Assembly: GCA_017446845.1 (NCBI GenBank)
Contig: JAFSOQ010000028.1
Span: 1-54,464 of the forward strand
Direction: 5' to 3'
Length of the DNA: 54,464 nucleotides
From: Selenomonadaceae bacterium
Lineage (GTDB): Bacteria > Bacillota > Negativicutes > Selenomonadales > Selenomonadaceae
The notes under the pieces: model-generated
The model's database searches: none
Told to the model about the DNA's origin: nothing
What the model saw: the letters and a program-made list of their open reading frames with translations, nothing else
Part shown: one piece after another, positions 8,104 to 15,690 of the stretch
How positions within the stretch are numbered: the stretch's first letter is position 1
Layout: every line of letters starts with the position of its first letter
Translations under genes and position numbers: made by a program

Positions 8104-9792
8104 TTGAAGATGAATGGAGCACGGGCACTCCTTGAGAGCCTGAAAAATGAAGGCGTCGAATTGGTATTCGGTTACCCCGGCGGCGTCGTGCTGAAACTTT
8201 ACGACGAGATTTATAAAATGAACTTCCCGAACATTTTGACGGGACATGAGCAAGGCGCGGTTCATGCGGCGGACGGTTATGCACGGGCGAGCGGCAAGGT
8301 CGGTGTGGTCATTGCGACGAGCGGACCCGGCGCGGCGAATTTAATCACGGGCATTGCGACCGCCAACATGGATTCGGTTCCAATCGTCTGCATTACCGGA
8401 CAGGTTGCCAATCCCGCTATCGGCAAAGATTCTTTCCAAGAAGTCGACGTAAGCGGACTCACCACGCCGATAACCAAGCATAATTATCTTGTCAAGAACG
8501 TGAACGACTTGCCGCGTGTTGTTAAGGAAGCGTTTTTCATTGCGCGGACGGGCAGACCCGGTCCCGTGTCGATTGACATTGCCGCCGACGTATTCAACAC
8601 CGAAATTGATTTTGAATATCCCGAAACGATTAATCTGCGCGGCTACAGCGGAAAAAATCCCGTCGAGGTGTCGGCAGTTGACGAGGCTGTCAAAGCGGTT
8701 GAAACTTGCGAACGTCCTTTAATTTTTGTCGGAGGCGGCGTGACGAGTTCGGAGACTTCCGACGACTTGAGAAAAATTTTGACGCGGTTGGGTTGCCCGT
8801 CGACTTCAACTTTAATGGGTCTCGGCTGCATTGACGCAGACACCGACGGCTTTTTGGGTTTCGCGGGTATGCATGGTTCTTACGGCGCGAACATGGCAAT
8901 TCAAACTTGCGACTTGCTTTTATGTATCGGAATGAGATTTAGCGACAGGGTTACGGGGCGCGTTAAAGATTTTGCTCCCAATGCAAAAATTGTGCACTTT
9001 GAACTTGACCCCGCCGAAGTCAATAAAAATGTTCAAGCGGATTTGAAAGTTCTCGGCGACCTGCGTCAATCGCTGCCGATGTTCAGAGCAAAGCTTGACG
9101 AATCACCTGCGAACTTTGCCGAAAAATTTTCCGCGTGGAAAGTTCAAGCCGTCGAAAAAGGTTTGGAGCATCCCTTTGACTGGAAAGAGGAAGGCGACGA
9201 AATTAAGCCCGGCGCACTCATCAGCAAAATCAGCGACTTGTGCGACGATAATACAATCGCGGTCACCGACGTCGGTCAACATCAAATGTGGGCGGCACAA
9301 TTTTTCAAAGCACGCAAGCCGCGCCAATTTTTGACTTCGGGCGGTCTCGGCACTATGGGCTACGGACTTCCTGCGGCTATGGGCGCAAAACTCGCTTGCC
9401 CCGACAAAAATGTTGTGCTGTTCACCGGCGACGGCTCAATCATGATGAACATTCAAGAACTCGCGACGATTGCCGACCACGACATTGACGTTAAGATTGT
9501 CATCGTCCACAATTTTATTCTCGGTATGGTCGGGCAGTGGCAGAGATTATTTTACAATCATCACTATTCGGCGTCGGAACTCAAATACAAGCGCGACTTC
9601 GTAAAGATTGCAAATGCAATGGGCTTGCGCGGCTATCGGCTGACTAAGGCGGAAGAATTGGAAGACGAGTTGGTTGAAATCATGTTCTCGAAGGGCGCGG
9701 CGGTCATTGATGTTTACGTCCCCGAAGAAGAAAACGTTATCCCGATGGTTCCGGGCGGCAAACGCCTCGACCAAATGGTTTTGGGCAATTAG
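8104..9792 (+). CDS. ilvB: Acetolactate synthase, large (catalytic) subunit
   Basis: The 562-residue protein is a ThDP- and FAD-dependent acetohydroxyacid synthase, which condenses pyruvate with pyruvate or 2-oxobutyrate in the first common step of branched-chain amino acid synthesis. Visible are the N-terminal glycine-rich FGYPGG, the ThDP-activating Glu in GHEQGAVHAADGYARA, SGPGAANLITGI, and the C-terminal ThDP/Mg site GDGSIMMNIQEL with the matching Asn in IVIVHN. The MVGQWQRLFYN stretch resembles the MVRQWQ segment of IlvB more than catabolic AlsS. A TTG start at 8104 is chosen because AGGAGG lies seven bases upstream; an ATG at 8110 is too far from it. No ilvN regulatory subunit follows; it would have to be elsewhere in the genome. 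Confidence 0.92.
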   Translation: MKMNGARALLESLKNEGVELVFGYPGGVVLKLYDEIYKMNFPNILTGHEQGAVHAADGYARASGKVGVVIATSGPGAANLITGIATANMDSVPIVCITGQVANPAIGKDSFQEVDVSGLTTPITKHNYLVKNVNDLPRVVKEAFFIARTGRPGPVSIDIAADVFNTEIDFEYPETINLRGYSGKNPVEVSAVDEAVKAVETCERPLIFVGGGVTSSETSDDLRKILTRLGCPSTSTLMGLGCIDADTDGFLGFAGMHGSYGANMAIQTCDLLLCIGMRFSDRVTGRVKDFAPNAKIVHFELDPAEVNKNVQADLKVLGDLRQSLPMFRAKLDESPANFAEKFSAWKVQAVEKGLEHPFDWKEEGDEIKPGALISKISDLCDDNTIAVTDVGQHQMWAAQFFKARKPRQFLTSGGLGTMGYGLPAAMGAKLACPDKNVVLFTGDGSIMMNIQELATIADHDIDVKIVIVHNFILGMVGQWQRLFYNHHYSASELKYKRDFVKIANAMGLRGYRLTKAEELEDELVEIMFSKGAAVIDVYVPEEENVIPMVPGGKRLDQMVLGN

Positions 9793-9794
9793 GA

Positions 9795-10613
9795 ATGAAA
9801 ATTCCTGATGTTGACTTCGCGATTATCGGCGGTTCGGGCACGCTCAGCAGTAACTTTCCGAAAAATTTTTCGGGCGTTGAGATTTTGGCGGAGAATTTAT
9901 TTTTCGACACGCCTTACGGAAAAAGTCCCGCGTTCCGCTTGTGCAGTGTCGACGGGAAAAATTTTCTGACTTGCAAAATGCACGGCTGGAGGAGCGGTGT
10001 CACCCGCGCAGATTCATCGCGACAAATTTTCCGGACGTTCAGAGAGGCGGGCGTCAAAAGAATTTTATCGGAAGGCGGCGTCGGCACGATTAATCACTTG
10101 CTCAATCCGCGTGATTTAATGATTCCCGACGATTATCTTGACTTGTCGACGCGTAAAGATGTTCAGCTTGACGGACGTTATCTTTTGATTATGCGCGACG
10201 CCCTTTGTCCCGAATTGCGCGAAAAACTTTTGACGGCGGCTAAAAAATTTTTCGACGGCAGAATTTTTGAGCGCGGGATTTACGCCGTGACTGACGGTCG
10301 ACACTTTGAAAGCCCCGCAGAAATTTCCATGCTTAAAGGTCACGCGGACATTGTCGGACAAAGTTTGGCTCCCGAAGTTTATTTGGCAAGGGAAATCGGC
10401 GCGTGCTATGCAAATCTGTCGTTCGTCGTCAACTACGGCGAGGGCATTAAAGTTTGGTCGCATGAAGTCATGAAAAATATTTTCTTCGACGACGCGCAAC
10501 TTATCGGAAATATTTTGCTCGACGTGATTAAAAATACTCCCGACGAAAAATCTTGCAACTGTTTGAACTTGCGCAAAGAAACTTTGCTGAAAGAAATTTA
10601 CGACGCCGAATAA
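9795..10613 (+). CDS. Methylthioadenosine / purine nucleoside phosphorylase family protein
   Basis: The 272-residue protein belongs to the MTA phosphorylase / purine nucleoside phosphorylase-2 family, which splits 5'-methylthioadenosine or a purine nucleoside with phosphate. Family features seen are the N-terminal IIGGSGTL, FFDTPYG, a conserved central block SEGGVGTINHLLNPRDLMIP, and an ISMLKGHADIVGQSLAPE stretch where substrate-binding residues are expected. The start lies two bases after the ilvB stop, so the two genes are probably cotranscribed, though they have no obvious metabolic link. MTA is produced by the spermidine synthase encoded at 44.4 kb. I cannot tell MTA from inosine/guanosine specificity by eye. 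An intrinsic terminator follows directly. Confidence 0.75.
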   Translation: MKIPDVDFAIIGGSGTLSSNFPKNFSGVEILAENLFFDTPYGKSPAFRLCSVDGKNFLTCKMHGWRSGVTRADSSRQIFRTFREAGVKRILSEGGVGTINHLLNPRDLMIPDDYLDLSTRKDVQLDGRYLLIMRDALCPELREKLLTAAKKFFDGRIFERGIYAVTDGRHFESPAEISMLKGHADIVGQSLAPEVYLAREIGACYANLSFVVNYGEGIKVWSHEVMKNIFFDDAQLIGNILLDVIKNTPDEKSCNCLNLRKETLLKEIYDAE

Positions 10614-10616
10614 AAT

Positions 10617-10653
10617 AAAGCGACAGGCTCAATTAGAACCCGTCGCTTTTTTT
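10617..10653 (+). terminator. Intrinsic terminator after the ilvB-phosphorylase unit
   Basis: AAAGCGAC (617-624 of this kb) pairs with GTCGCTTT (10642-10649) and is followed directly by a T run to 10653. It starts three bases after the stop codon at 10613. Confidence 0.8.
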
Positions 10654-10826
10654 CTGCCGTTGATTAAATCGATAATTTCACTTTGACCGAAACCGGACAA
10701 AAACAGAGTTGAAAATAAGTTAGATGAAGGCAAAAAGGTCTTGCGCGAAAAGTTTAAAAATTTTCCCTTGCAACAAAAAATCCCGACGACTTTTTTAAGA
10801 ATACTTGAATACATTGCCGAAAAAAT

Positions 10827-10854
10827 TTGCCAAAAATCTGCGAACGATTATAAT
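10827..10854 (+). promoter_or_regulatory. Promoter for the aminotransferase gene at 10892
   Basis: TTGCCA (10827-10832) and a perfect TATAAT (10849-10854) are separated by 16 bases. The transcript would start about 30 bases before the ATG, and AAAGGAG stands at the correct spacing. No gene is seen in the rest of the 10654-10891 gap. Confidence 0.65.
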
Positions 10855-10891
10855 AAGCGTCGACAATTAAAAACTAAAGGAGCTAAAAAAA

Positions 10892-12112
10892 ATGACAGCA
10901 ACTCATGCGGCAGGCAGAAAATTAAAGGATGCTATTTTCGACGCGAACCAAGCTTGCAACGAGGCGATAAAAATTCACGGGGCGGATAAAGTTACCAACG
11001 CGACAATCGGCGTTATGCTCGACGAGGAAGGAAAACTCGCGACTATCCCGACCGTGGAAAAAGTTTTTCGTTCAATGGATTTTTCGGAGCTGGTTTCCTA
11101 CGCGCCGATTTCGGGACTGCCTGCTTATCTTGACGCTGTAGTTGATTTGACTTTTGCCGACAATAAACCCGAAGCAAATTTCGGAGCGGTGGCGACTGCG
11201 GGCGGCACGGGTGCAATTCATCATGCCATTGCAAACTACGCCGAACGCGGCGACGCTGTTTTGACTTCCGATTGGCGTTGGGGAACTTACGATATTATTT
11301 GCAACGAGACCGGCAAACGCCTTGAAACGTTTAAACTTTTCGACGAGGGTTTGAATTTTAATTTGAGTGACTTCGCGGTTAAAGTCGACGCGCTATTGAA
11401 GAAACAAAAATCTCTGCTCGTAATTTTGAACACGCCCGCGCACAATCCGACGGGCTACGCGCTCAGCTCTGACGAGTGGGATAAAGTTCTTGCCGTTTTG
11501 AAGGCTCAAGTTTCGGCGGGCAAAAAAATTTCCTTGCTCGTTGACATTGCCTATATCGATTTTGCCGGCGAAAAAAATTTTACGCGAGCTTTCATGAAAA
11601 AATTTTCCAATCTGCCCGAAAATCTTTTCGTGATGATAGCGTTCAGCATGTCGAAGAGTTACACTTTCTACGGGCAACGGACGGGCGCACTTATCGGCGT
11701 ATCGCCCGACAAAAAAATTATCGAGGAATTCAAAGACGTCGGAAAATATTCCGGTCGCGCTACTTGGTCGAATATAAATCGCGGGGCGCAAGCTTTGCTT
11801 GTCAAACTCGCCGCCGATAAAGACCTCAGCCCGATTTACGAGGCGGAACGCAATGAACTTTATCAAATGGTTAAACGCCGCGCTGATATTTTTGTTTCCG
11901 AGGCTAATGCTTGCGGCTTGCGCTTTGTCCCGTACAAGGGCGGATTTTTTATCGCGGTGCCCGCCGACAATCCTGCCGAAGTCTGCAGAAAACTTCACGA
12001 CGATTTTATTTTTGCCGTGCCGCTGAAGTTGGGAATAAGAGTTGCGGCTTGTTCGATTTCCACAGAAAAAATGCACACGCTCGCCGAAAAAATTTCCCGC
12101 GCCATGCACTAA
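10892..12112 (+). CDS. PLP-dependent class I/II aminotransferase (aromatic/aspartate type)
   Basis: The 406-residue protein is a fold-type I aminotransferase. It shows the cofactor-binding features TAGGTGAIHHAI, the NTPAHNPTGYAL block (Asn that binds the PLP ring), LVDIAYIDFAGE with the pyridine-N Asp, and SMSKSYTFYGQRTG with the Schiff-base lysine and the phosphate-binding Arg. A conserved Arg for the substrate carboxylate is present near the C-terminus (LGIRVAACSI). The overall layout, with FANLP-like and NTPAHNPTG segments, is closest to aspartate/aromatic amino acid aminotransferases. It is monocistronic, with its own promoter. The exact amino donor cannot be read from sequence. Confidence 0.85.
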   Translation: MTATHAAGRKLKDAIFDANQACNEAIKIHGADKVTNATIGVMLDEEGKLATIPTVEKVFRSMDFSELVSYAPISGLPAYLDAVVDLTFADNKPEANFGAVATAGGTGAIHHAIANYAERGDAVLTSDWRWGTYDIICNETGKRLETFKLFDEGLNFNLSDFAVKVDALLKKQKSLLVILNTPAHNPTGYALSSDEWDKVLAVLKAQVSAGKKISLLVDIAYIDFAGEKNFTRAFMKKFSNLPENLFVMIAFSMSKSYTFYGQRTGALIGVSPDKKIIEEFKDVGKYSGRATWSNINRGAQALLVKLAADKDLSPIYEAERNELYQMVKRRADIFVSEANACGLRFVPYKGGFFIAVPADNPAEVCRKLHDDFIFAVPLKLGIRVAACSISTEKMHTLAEKISRAMH

Positions 12113-12284
12113 AAATTATCAGCCGCACTCACCGTAAGAAAATATAATGCGCATTGACTTTTTATCAAAACCGGCGCGTTGGAAAGTTTTATCCATTAGG
12201 AATTAAAAATAATTCCTACCTCCCGGCTAAAAAGGGGTTGATTAGCATGGCTGAACCGAAAACCAAAGACCTCAACAATATCTT

Positions 12285-12572
12285 TTGGAAAATGTCCAAG
12301 CCGCCCGTGACGAAACTCGCGAATTCAAAAAAGATATTAACAAACGCATGGACATAATCGAAACTCGTATGGATAAGTTGGAAGATAAATTCGACAAGCT
12401 CTCCGATAAACTCGATAGCTCCATGAAAGAAATTCGCGACCTCGTCACCTCGTCGCAGAAGGAAATTAATTCCTCAATGCGTCACAGCCAAGTTTTAACC
12501 GCGACTGTTATCAGCATAGTTGTCGTAGTTATCGCGTCCTTTTTAATACATGGATTAAAGGTGAGCTTATGA
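12285..12572 (+). CDS. Small coiled-coil, single-TM membrane protein, first gene of the methylase/ATPase operon
   Basis: As annotated, 95 residues from a TTG at 12285: about 65 residues of charged heptads (RMDIIETRMDKLEDKFDKL, then SDKLDSSMKEI) and a C-terminal transmembrane helix (VLTATVISIVVVVIASFLIH) with only a few residues after it. The TTG has no ribosome-binding site. An ATG at 12247, with GGGG nearby, opens MAEPKTKDLNNI in the neighbouring frame, and this joins the long frame naturally if one base is missing in the TTTT run at 12283-12286. The gene may therefore be frameshifted, or read by frameshifting. Its stop overlaps the methylase ATG (ATGA, 12569-12572), so translation of the two is probably coupled. 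The function is unknown; a membrane anchor or oligomerising partner for the operon is a guess. Confidence 0.6.
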   Translation: MENVQAARDETREFKKDINKRMDIIETRMDKLEDKFDKLSDKLDSSMKEIRDLVTSSQKEINSSMRHSQVLTATVISIVVVVIASFLIHGLKVSL

Positions 12573-15500
12573 AAAAGTTAATCGAAGTTGCTCTGCCGCT
12601 CGACGTCATTAACGAAGCTTCGGCGCGTGAAAAATCTATTCGCCACGGACATCCCTCGACGCTGCATCTTTGGTGGGCAAGACGACCGCTCGCAACTGCC
12701 CGCGCTGTACTTTTTGCCTCGTTGATTGATGACCCGTCCGAACGTCCCGATAAATTTCCGACGCCCGAATCTCAACAGGAAGAACGCGAACGCTTATTCA
12801 AAATCATTGCCGATATTGTTCAATGGGAAAACAGCGGCAACAAAGAAATTTTCGACCGCGCGAACTTTGAAATTTTAAAATCGATAAGGGAGATGACTCC
12901 GACGAAAAAATTAATTGAAACCGCTGTGCCGCTCGACGTGATTAACGAAGCGTCGGCGCGTGAAAAATCTATTCGCCACGGACATCCTTCGACGCTGCAT
13001 CTTTGGTGGGCAAGACGACCGCTCGCAACTGCCCGCGCTGTACTTTTTGCCTCGTTAATTGATGATCCGTCCGAACACCCCGAAAATTTTCCGACGCCCG
13101 ATTCTCAACAGGCTGAACGCGAACGCTTGTTTAAAATCATAGGAAAAATCGTTGAGTGGGAAAACAGCGGCAACGAAGAAATTTTCGCCGAAGCTCTTAA
13201 CGAAATTAAAAAATCCGTCGGCGACGATTTGCCCGCAATCTTCGACCCGTTCGCAGGAGGCGGCACCATTCCTCTTGAAGCTCAAAGGCTCGGTCTTAAA
13301 GCTTTTGCCGCTGATTTAAATCCCGTCGCCGTCATGATTAACAAAGCCATGATTGAATTGCCTGCCAAGTTTAAAAATCTTCCGCCCGTCAATCCCGACA
13401 AACCTGTTCTCGGCGTTTGGCACGGCGCGCAAGGTCTTGCCAACGATATTCTCTACTACGGCAAACTCCTCAAGAAAAAGGCTCTTGATAAAATCGGCGA
13501 CCTTTATCCAAAAATTTTCTCGCCCGAACATAACAAAGATTTAACCGTCATCGCCTGGCTTTGGGCGCGTACCGTTCCTTGCTCCAATCCCGCTTGCAAT
13601 CATCATATGCCGCTCGTTCATTCCTTCAAGCTCTCCACCAAGCAAAATGTTTTCGTTCAACCCATTGTCGACGGCGATAAAATCCGTTTTGAAATTCGTC
13701 AAGGCAACGACAATATTCCCGAAGGCACCGTCAATCGCAACGGCGCACACTGTCTTTTTTGCGGGGCTGATGTTCCGCTCGCTCACGTTCGCGCCGAAGC
13801 TAAAGCAGGTAAAATGAATGCTCAACTTATGGCGATTGTCGCCGAAGGTGCCAACGGCAGAGTTTATCTCCCGCCCGACCCCGAACACGAATTTATTGCC
13901 GACATTCCCAAGCCCGACGATTATCCCGGCGGCAACCTCCCCAATAAAGCTCTCGGCTTCAGCGTTCAGAATTACGGCTTTGATGAGTGGCATAAACTTT
14001 TTACCAACAGACAACTGACCGTTTTAATGACGTTCAGCGACTTAATTGCAGACATTAAACAACAGGTGCAAGACGACGGCGGCTCCAAAGATTATGCCGA
14101 CGCTCTCGCCGTGTACCTGGCTTTTTTAGTTGACCAAGTTGCATGTCACAGTTCAAGGGTTTGCAGTTGGGATTCGTCTATCCAAAAAATACGAAATACT
14201 TTCGGGCGGCAAGCAATTCCGATGATTTGGGACTTCGCGGAGTCAAATCCGTTCAGCAACTCAACAGGGTGCTTCGATAATTTATTTCAACGGCTTTATA
14301 AAGGCTTGCGTGAATTGCCTGTAACTGTCAGCGGCACGTCCGAACGTCACAGTGCGACGGAAAAATTTTCATTTACCGAACCCGTCATGGTGTCGAGTGA
14401 CCCGCCGTATTATGACAACATAGGTTATGCGAACTTGTCGGAATTTTTTTATGTGTGGATGCGTCGTTCGCTGAAAAATATTTATCCGCAACTTTTCGGG
14501 CGCATGAGTTTCGACAAGGACGAGGAACTGATTGCCGAGCCTGCCCGCTTCAAAAATAATAAGACTGCGGCGAAAAATTTTTTTGAAGACGGAATGTTTC
14601 AGGCGTTGAAAAATATTTACGACATAACCCGCGCAGATTATCCCGTAACGATTTACTACGCGTTCAAGCAAAAAGAATCGGAAGCGGGCGGCGAAGCGTC
14701 GACAGGTTGGGAGACAATGTTGACGGCGATAATCCGAGCAGGTTTTCAAATAACGGCGACTTGGCCAATGCGAACGGAAATGAAAAATCGAATGCGTTCA
14801 CATGATTCAAATGCTTTGGCGTCGTCGGTGGTGTTGGTTTGCAGGAAGCGGGCAGCGGAAGCCGGAACCTGCGACTTGGTGGAATTCAAACGCGAGCTGA
14901 AGAGCGAATTAAAAAAATCGTTGACGGAAATGCAAAAGGCAACGATCGCGCCGGTGGACATGGCGCAGGCGGCAATCGGACCGGGAATCGGAATCTATTC
15001 GCGCTACGAAAAAATAACGGACATGACCGACAAGGAATTGACAGTGCGAGACGCGCTCAAGATAATCAACGCGGAGCTTGCGGAATTTTTCGGAACGCAG
15101 ACGGGACGGCTGGACACGGCAAGTCAATTTTGCGTGGAGCTGTACACGCAGAAGGGCTTCGAGGAAATATCGTACGGCGAGGCAGAGACTTTGCTAAAAG
15201 CAAAAAATGTTACGGAAGACGTGCTGAAAAGAACAGGTGCGGCAAATGTTGCAGGCGGTCGAGTTTGGCTGATAAAATGGGATAAAATGCCCGTGTTGAA
15301 CGAAAAGCAGTTGAATCGCGATTGGCTGAAAATATTGACGGACGGACAATGTGCGTGGGTTTGGGTGCAAAGTTTGGTTTTGGTCTTCAAAAAGGAAGGA
15401 ATCACGGGCGCGGCGGAACTTTTGGCAAAATTTAGCGGCGACACGGAGTCCTTGAAAAATTTGGCTTATCGACTTTACAGCATAGCAGAGAAAAATAAAT

Positions 15501-15619
15501 GGTCGGAAGACGGCACGGGCTATAATGACATTGTGGTTGAGTGGCAAAGTATTTTGGAAAAGCGAACAGAATTTTTGCCGAAAGAAACGCCCGAACCTGT
15601 TCAAGGCGAGTTGTTCTGA
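12569..15619 (+). CDS. DUF1156-family DNA methyltransferase with duplicated N-terminal module
   Basis: This 1016-residue protein matches DUF1156 proteins, putative site-specific DNA methylases often found in phage-defence islands. The N-terminal DUF1156 block (REKSIRHGHPSTLHLWWARR) is present twice, at about residues 3-110 and 114-222. SAM motif I is DPFAGGGTIPLEAQRLG (about 228-244), with ADLNPVAV after it. A probable zinc-ribbon supplies cysteines in CSNPAC and CLFCG (about 340-410). Catalytic motif IV is SSDPPYYDNIGYA (about 610), of the DPPY type used for N6-adenine or N4-cytosine methylation. The gene is coupled to the coiled-coil gene by ATGA and followed after 71 bases by the HEPN-ATPase. 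Codon choice appears to shift near 14.1-14.3 kb (CTC/CTT for Leu before, TTG after). Recognition sequence unknown. Confidence 0.85.
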   Translation: MKKLIEVALPLDVINEASAREKSIRHGHPSTLHLWWARRPLATARAVLFASLIDDPSERPDKFPTPESQQEERERLFKIIADIVQWENSGNKEIFDRANFEILKSIREMTPTKKLIETAVPLDVINEASAREKSIRHGHPSTLHLWWARRPLATARAVLFASLIDDPSEHPENFPTPDSQQAERERLFKIIGKIVEWENSGNEEIFAEALNEIKKSVGDDLPAIFDPFAGGGTIPLEAQRLGLKAFAADLNPVAVMINKAMIELPAKFKNLPPVNPDKPVLGVWHGAQGLANDILYYGKLLKKKALDKIGDLYPKIFSPEHNKDLTVIAWLWARTVPCSNPACNHHMPLVHSFKLSTKQNVFVQPIVDGDKIRFEIRQGNDNIPEGTVNRNGAHCLFCGADVPLAHVRAEAKAGKMNAQLMAIVAEGANGRVYLPPDPEHEFIADIPKPDDYPGGNLPNKALGFSVQNYGFDEWHKLFTNRQLTVLMTFSDLIADIKQQVQDDGGSKDYADALAVYLAFLVDQVACHSSRVCSWDSSIQKIRNTFGRQAIPMIWDFAESNPFSNSTGCFDNLFQRLYKGLRELPVTVSGTSERHSATEKFSFTEPVMVSSDPPYYDNIGYANLSEFFYVWMRRSLKNIYPQLFGRMSFDKDEELIAEPARFKNNKTAAKNFFEDGMFQALKNIYDITRADYPVTIYYAFKQKESEAGGEASTGWETMLTAIIRAGFQITATWPMRTEMKNRMRSHDSNALASSVVLVCRKRAAEAGTCDLVEFKRELKSELKKSLTEMQKATIAPVDMAQAAIGPGIGIYSRYEKITDMTDKELTVRDALKIINAELAEFFGTQTGRLDTASQFCVELYTQKGFEEISYGEAETLLKAKNVTEDVLKRTGAANVAGGRVWLIKWDKMPVLNEKQLNRDWLKILTDGQCAWVWVQSLVLVFKKEGITGAAELLAKFSGDTESLKNLAYRLYSIAEKNKWSEDGTGYNDIVVEWQSILEKRTEFLPKETPEPVQGELF
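12578..13243 (+). repeat. 333-bp in-frame tandem duplication inside the methylase gene
   Basis: Bases 12578-12910 and 12911-13243 are two copies of a 333-bp (111-codon) unit. A stretch of about 110 bases around the HGHPSTLHLWWARRPLATARAVLFASL coding region (split here for length) is almost base-identical, with the rest drifting at both synonymous and non-synonymous sites. The copies stay in frame. Confidence 0.9.
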
Positions 15620-15630
15620 AAAATTTTTAT

Positions 15631-15656
15631 CCCGTCGAGTGGCGGGAATTTTTTTT
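15631..15656 (+). terminator. Terminator-like hairpin between methylase and HEPN-ATPase genes
   Basis: CCCGTC (15631-15636) pairs with GGCGGG (15641-15646, one G-U pair) around a four-base loop, followed by AA and eight T. It lies 12 bases after the methylase stop and 35 bases before the next ATG. It could attenuate read-through into the ATPase gene, which has its own strong ribosome-binding site. Confidence 0.55.
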
Positions 15657-15690
15657 GGGGCGTCGAAAAAATTTTTCGGGAGGCGGTGTT

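Noticed and set aside
10741..10989. 82-codon open frame upstream of and overlapping the aminotransferase start
   Set aside because: It contains the promoter and ribosome-binding site of the next gene and ends in the wrong frame within it.
12154..12357. 67-codon frame before the coiled-coil gene as a separate protein
   Set aside because: Its second half runs in the wrong frame across the coiled-coil sequence; only the segment from ATG 12247 is considered, as a possible N-terminus of that gene.
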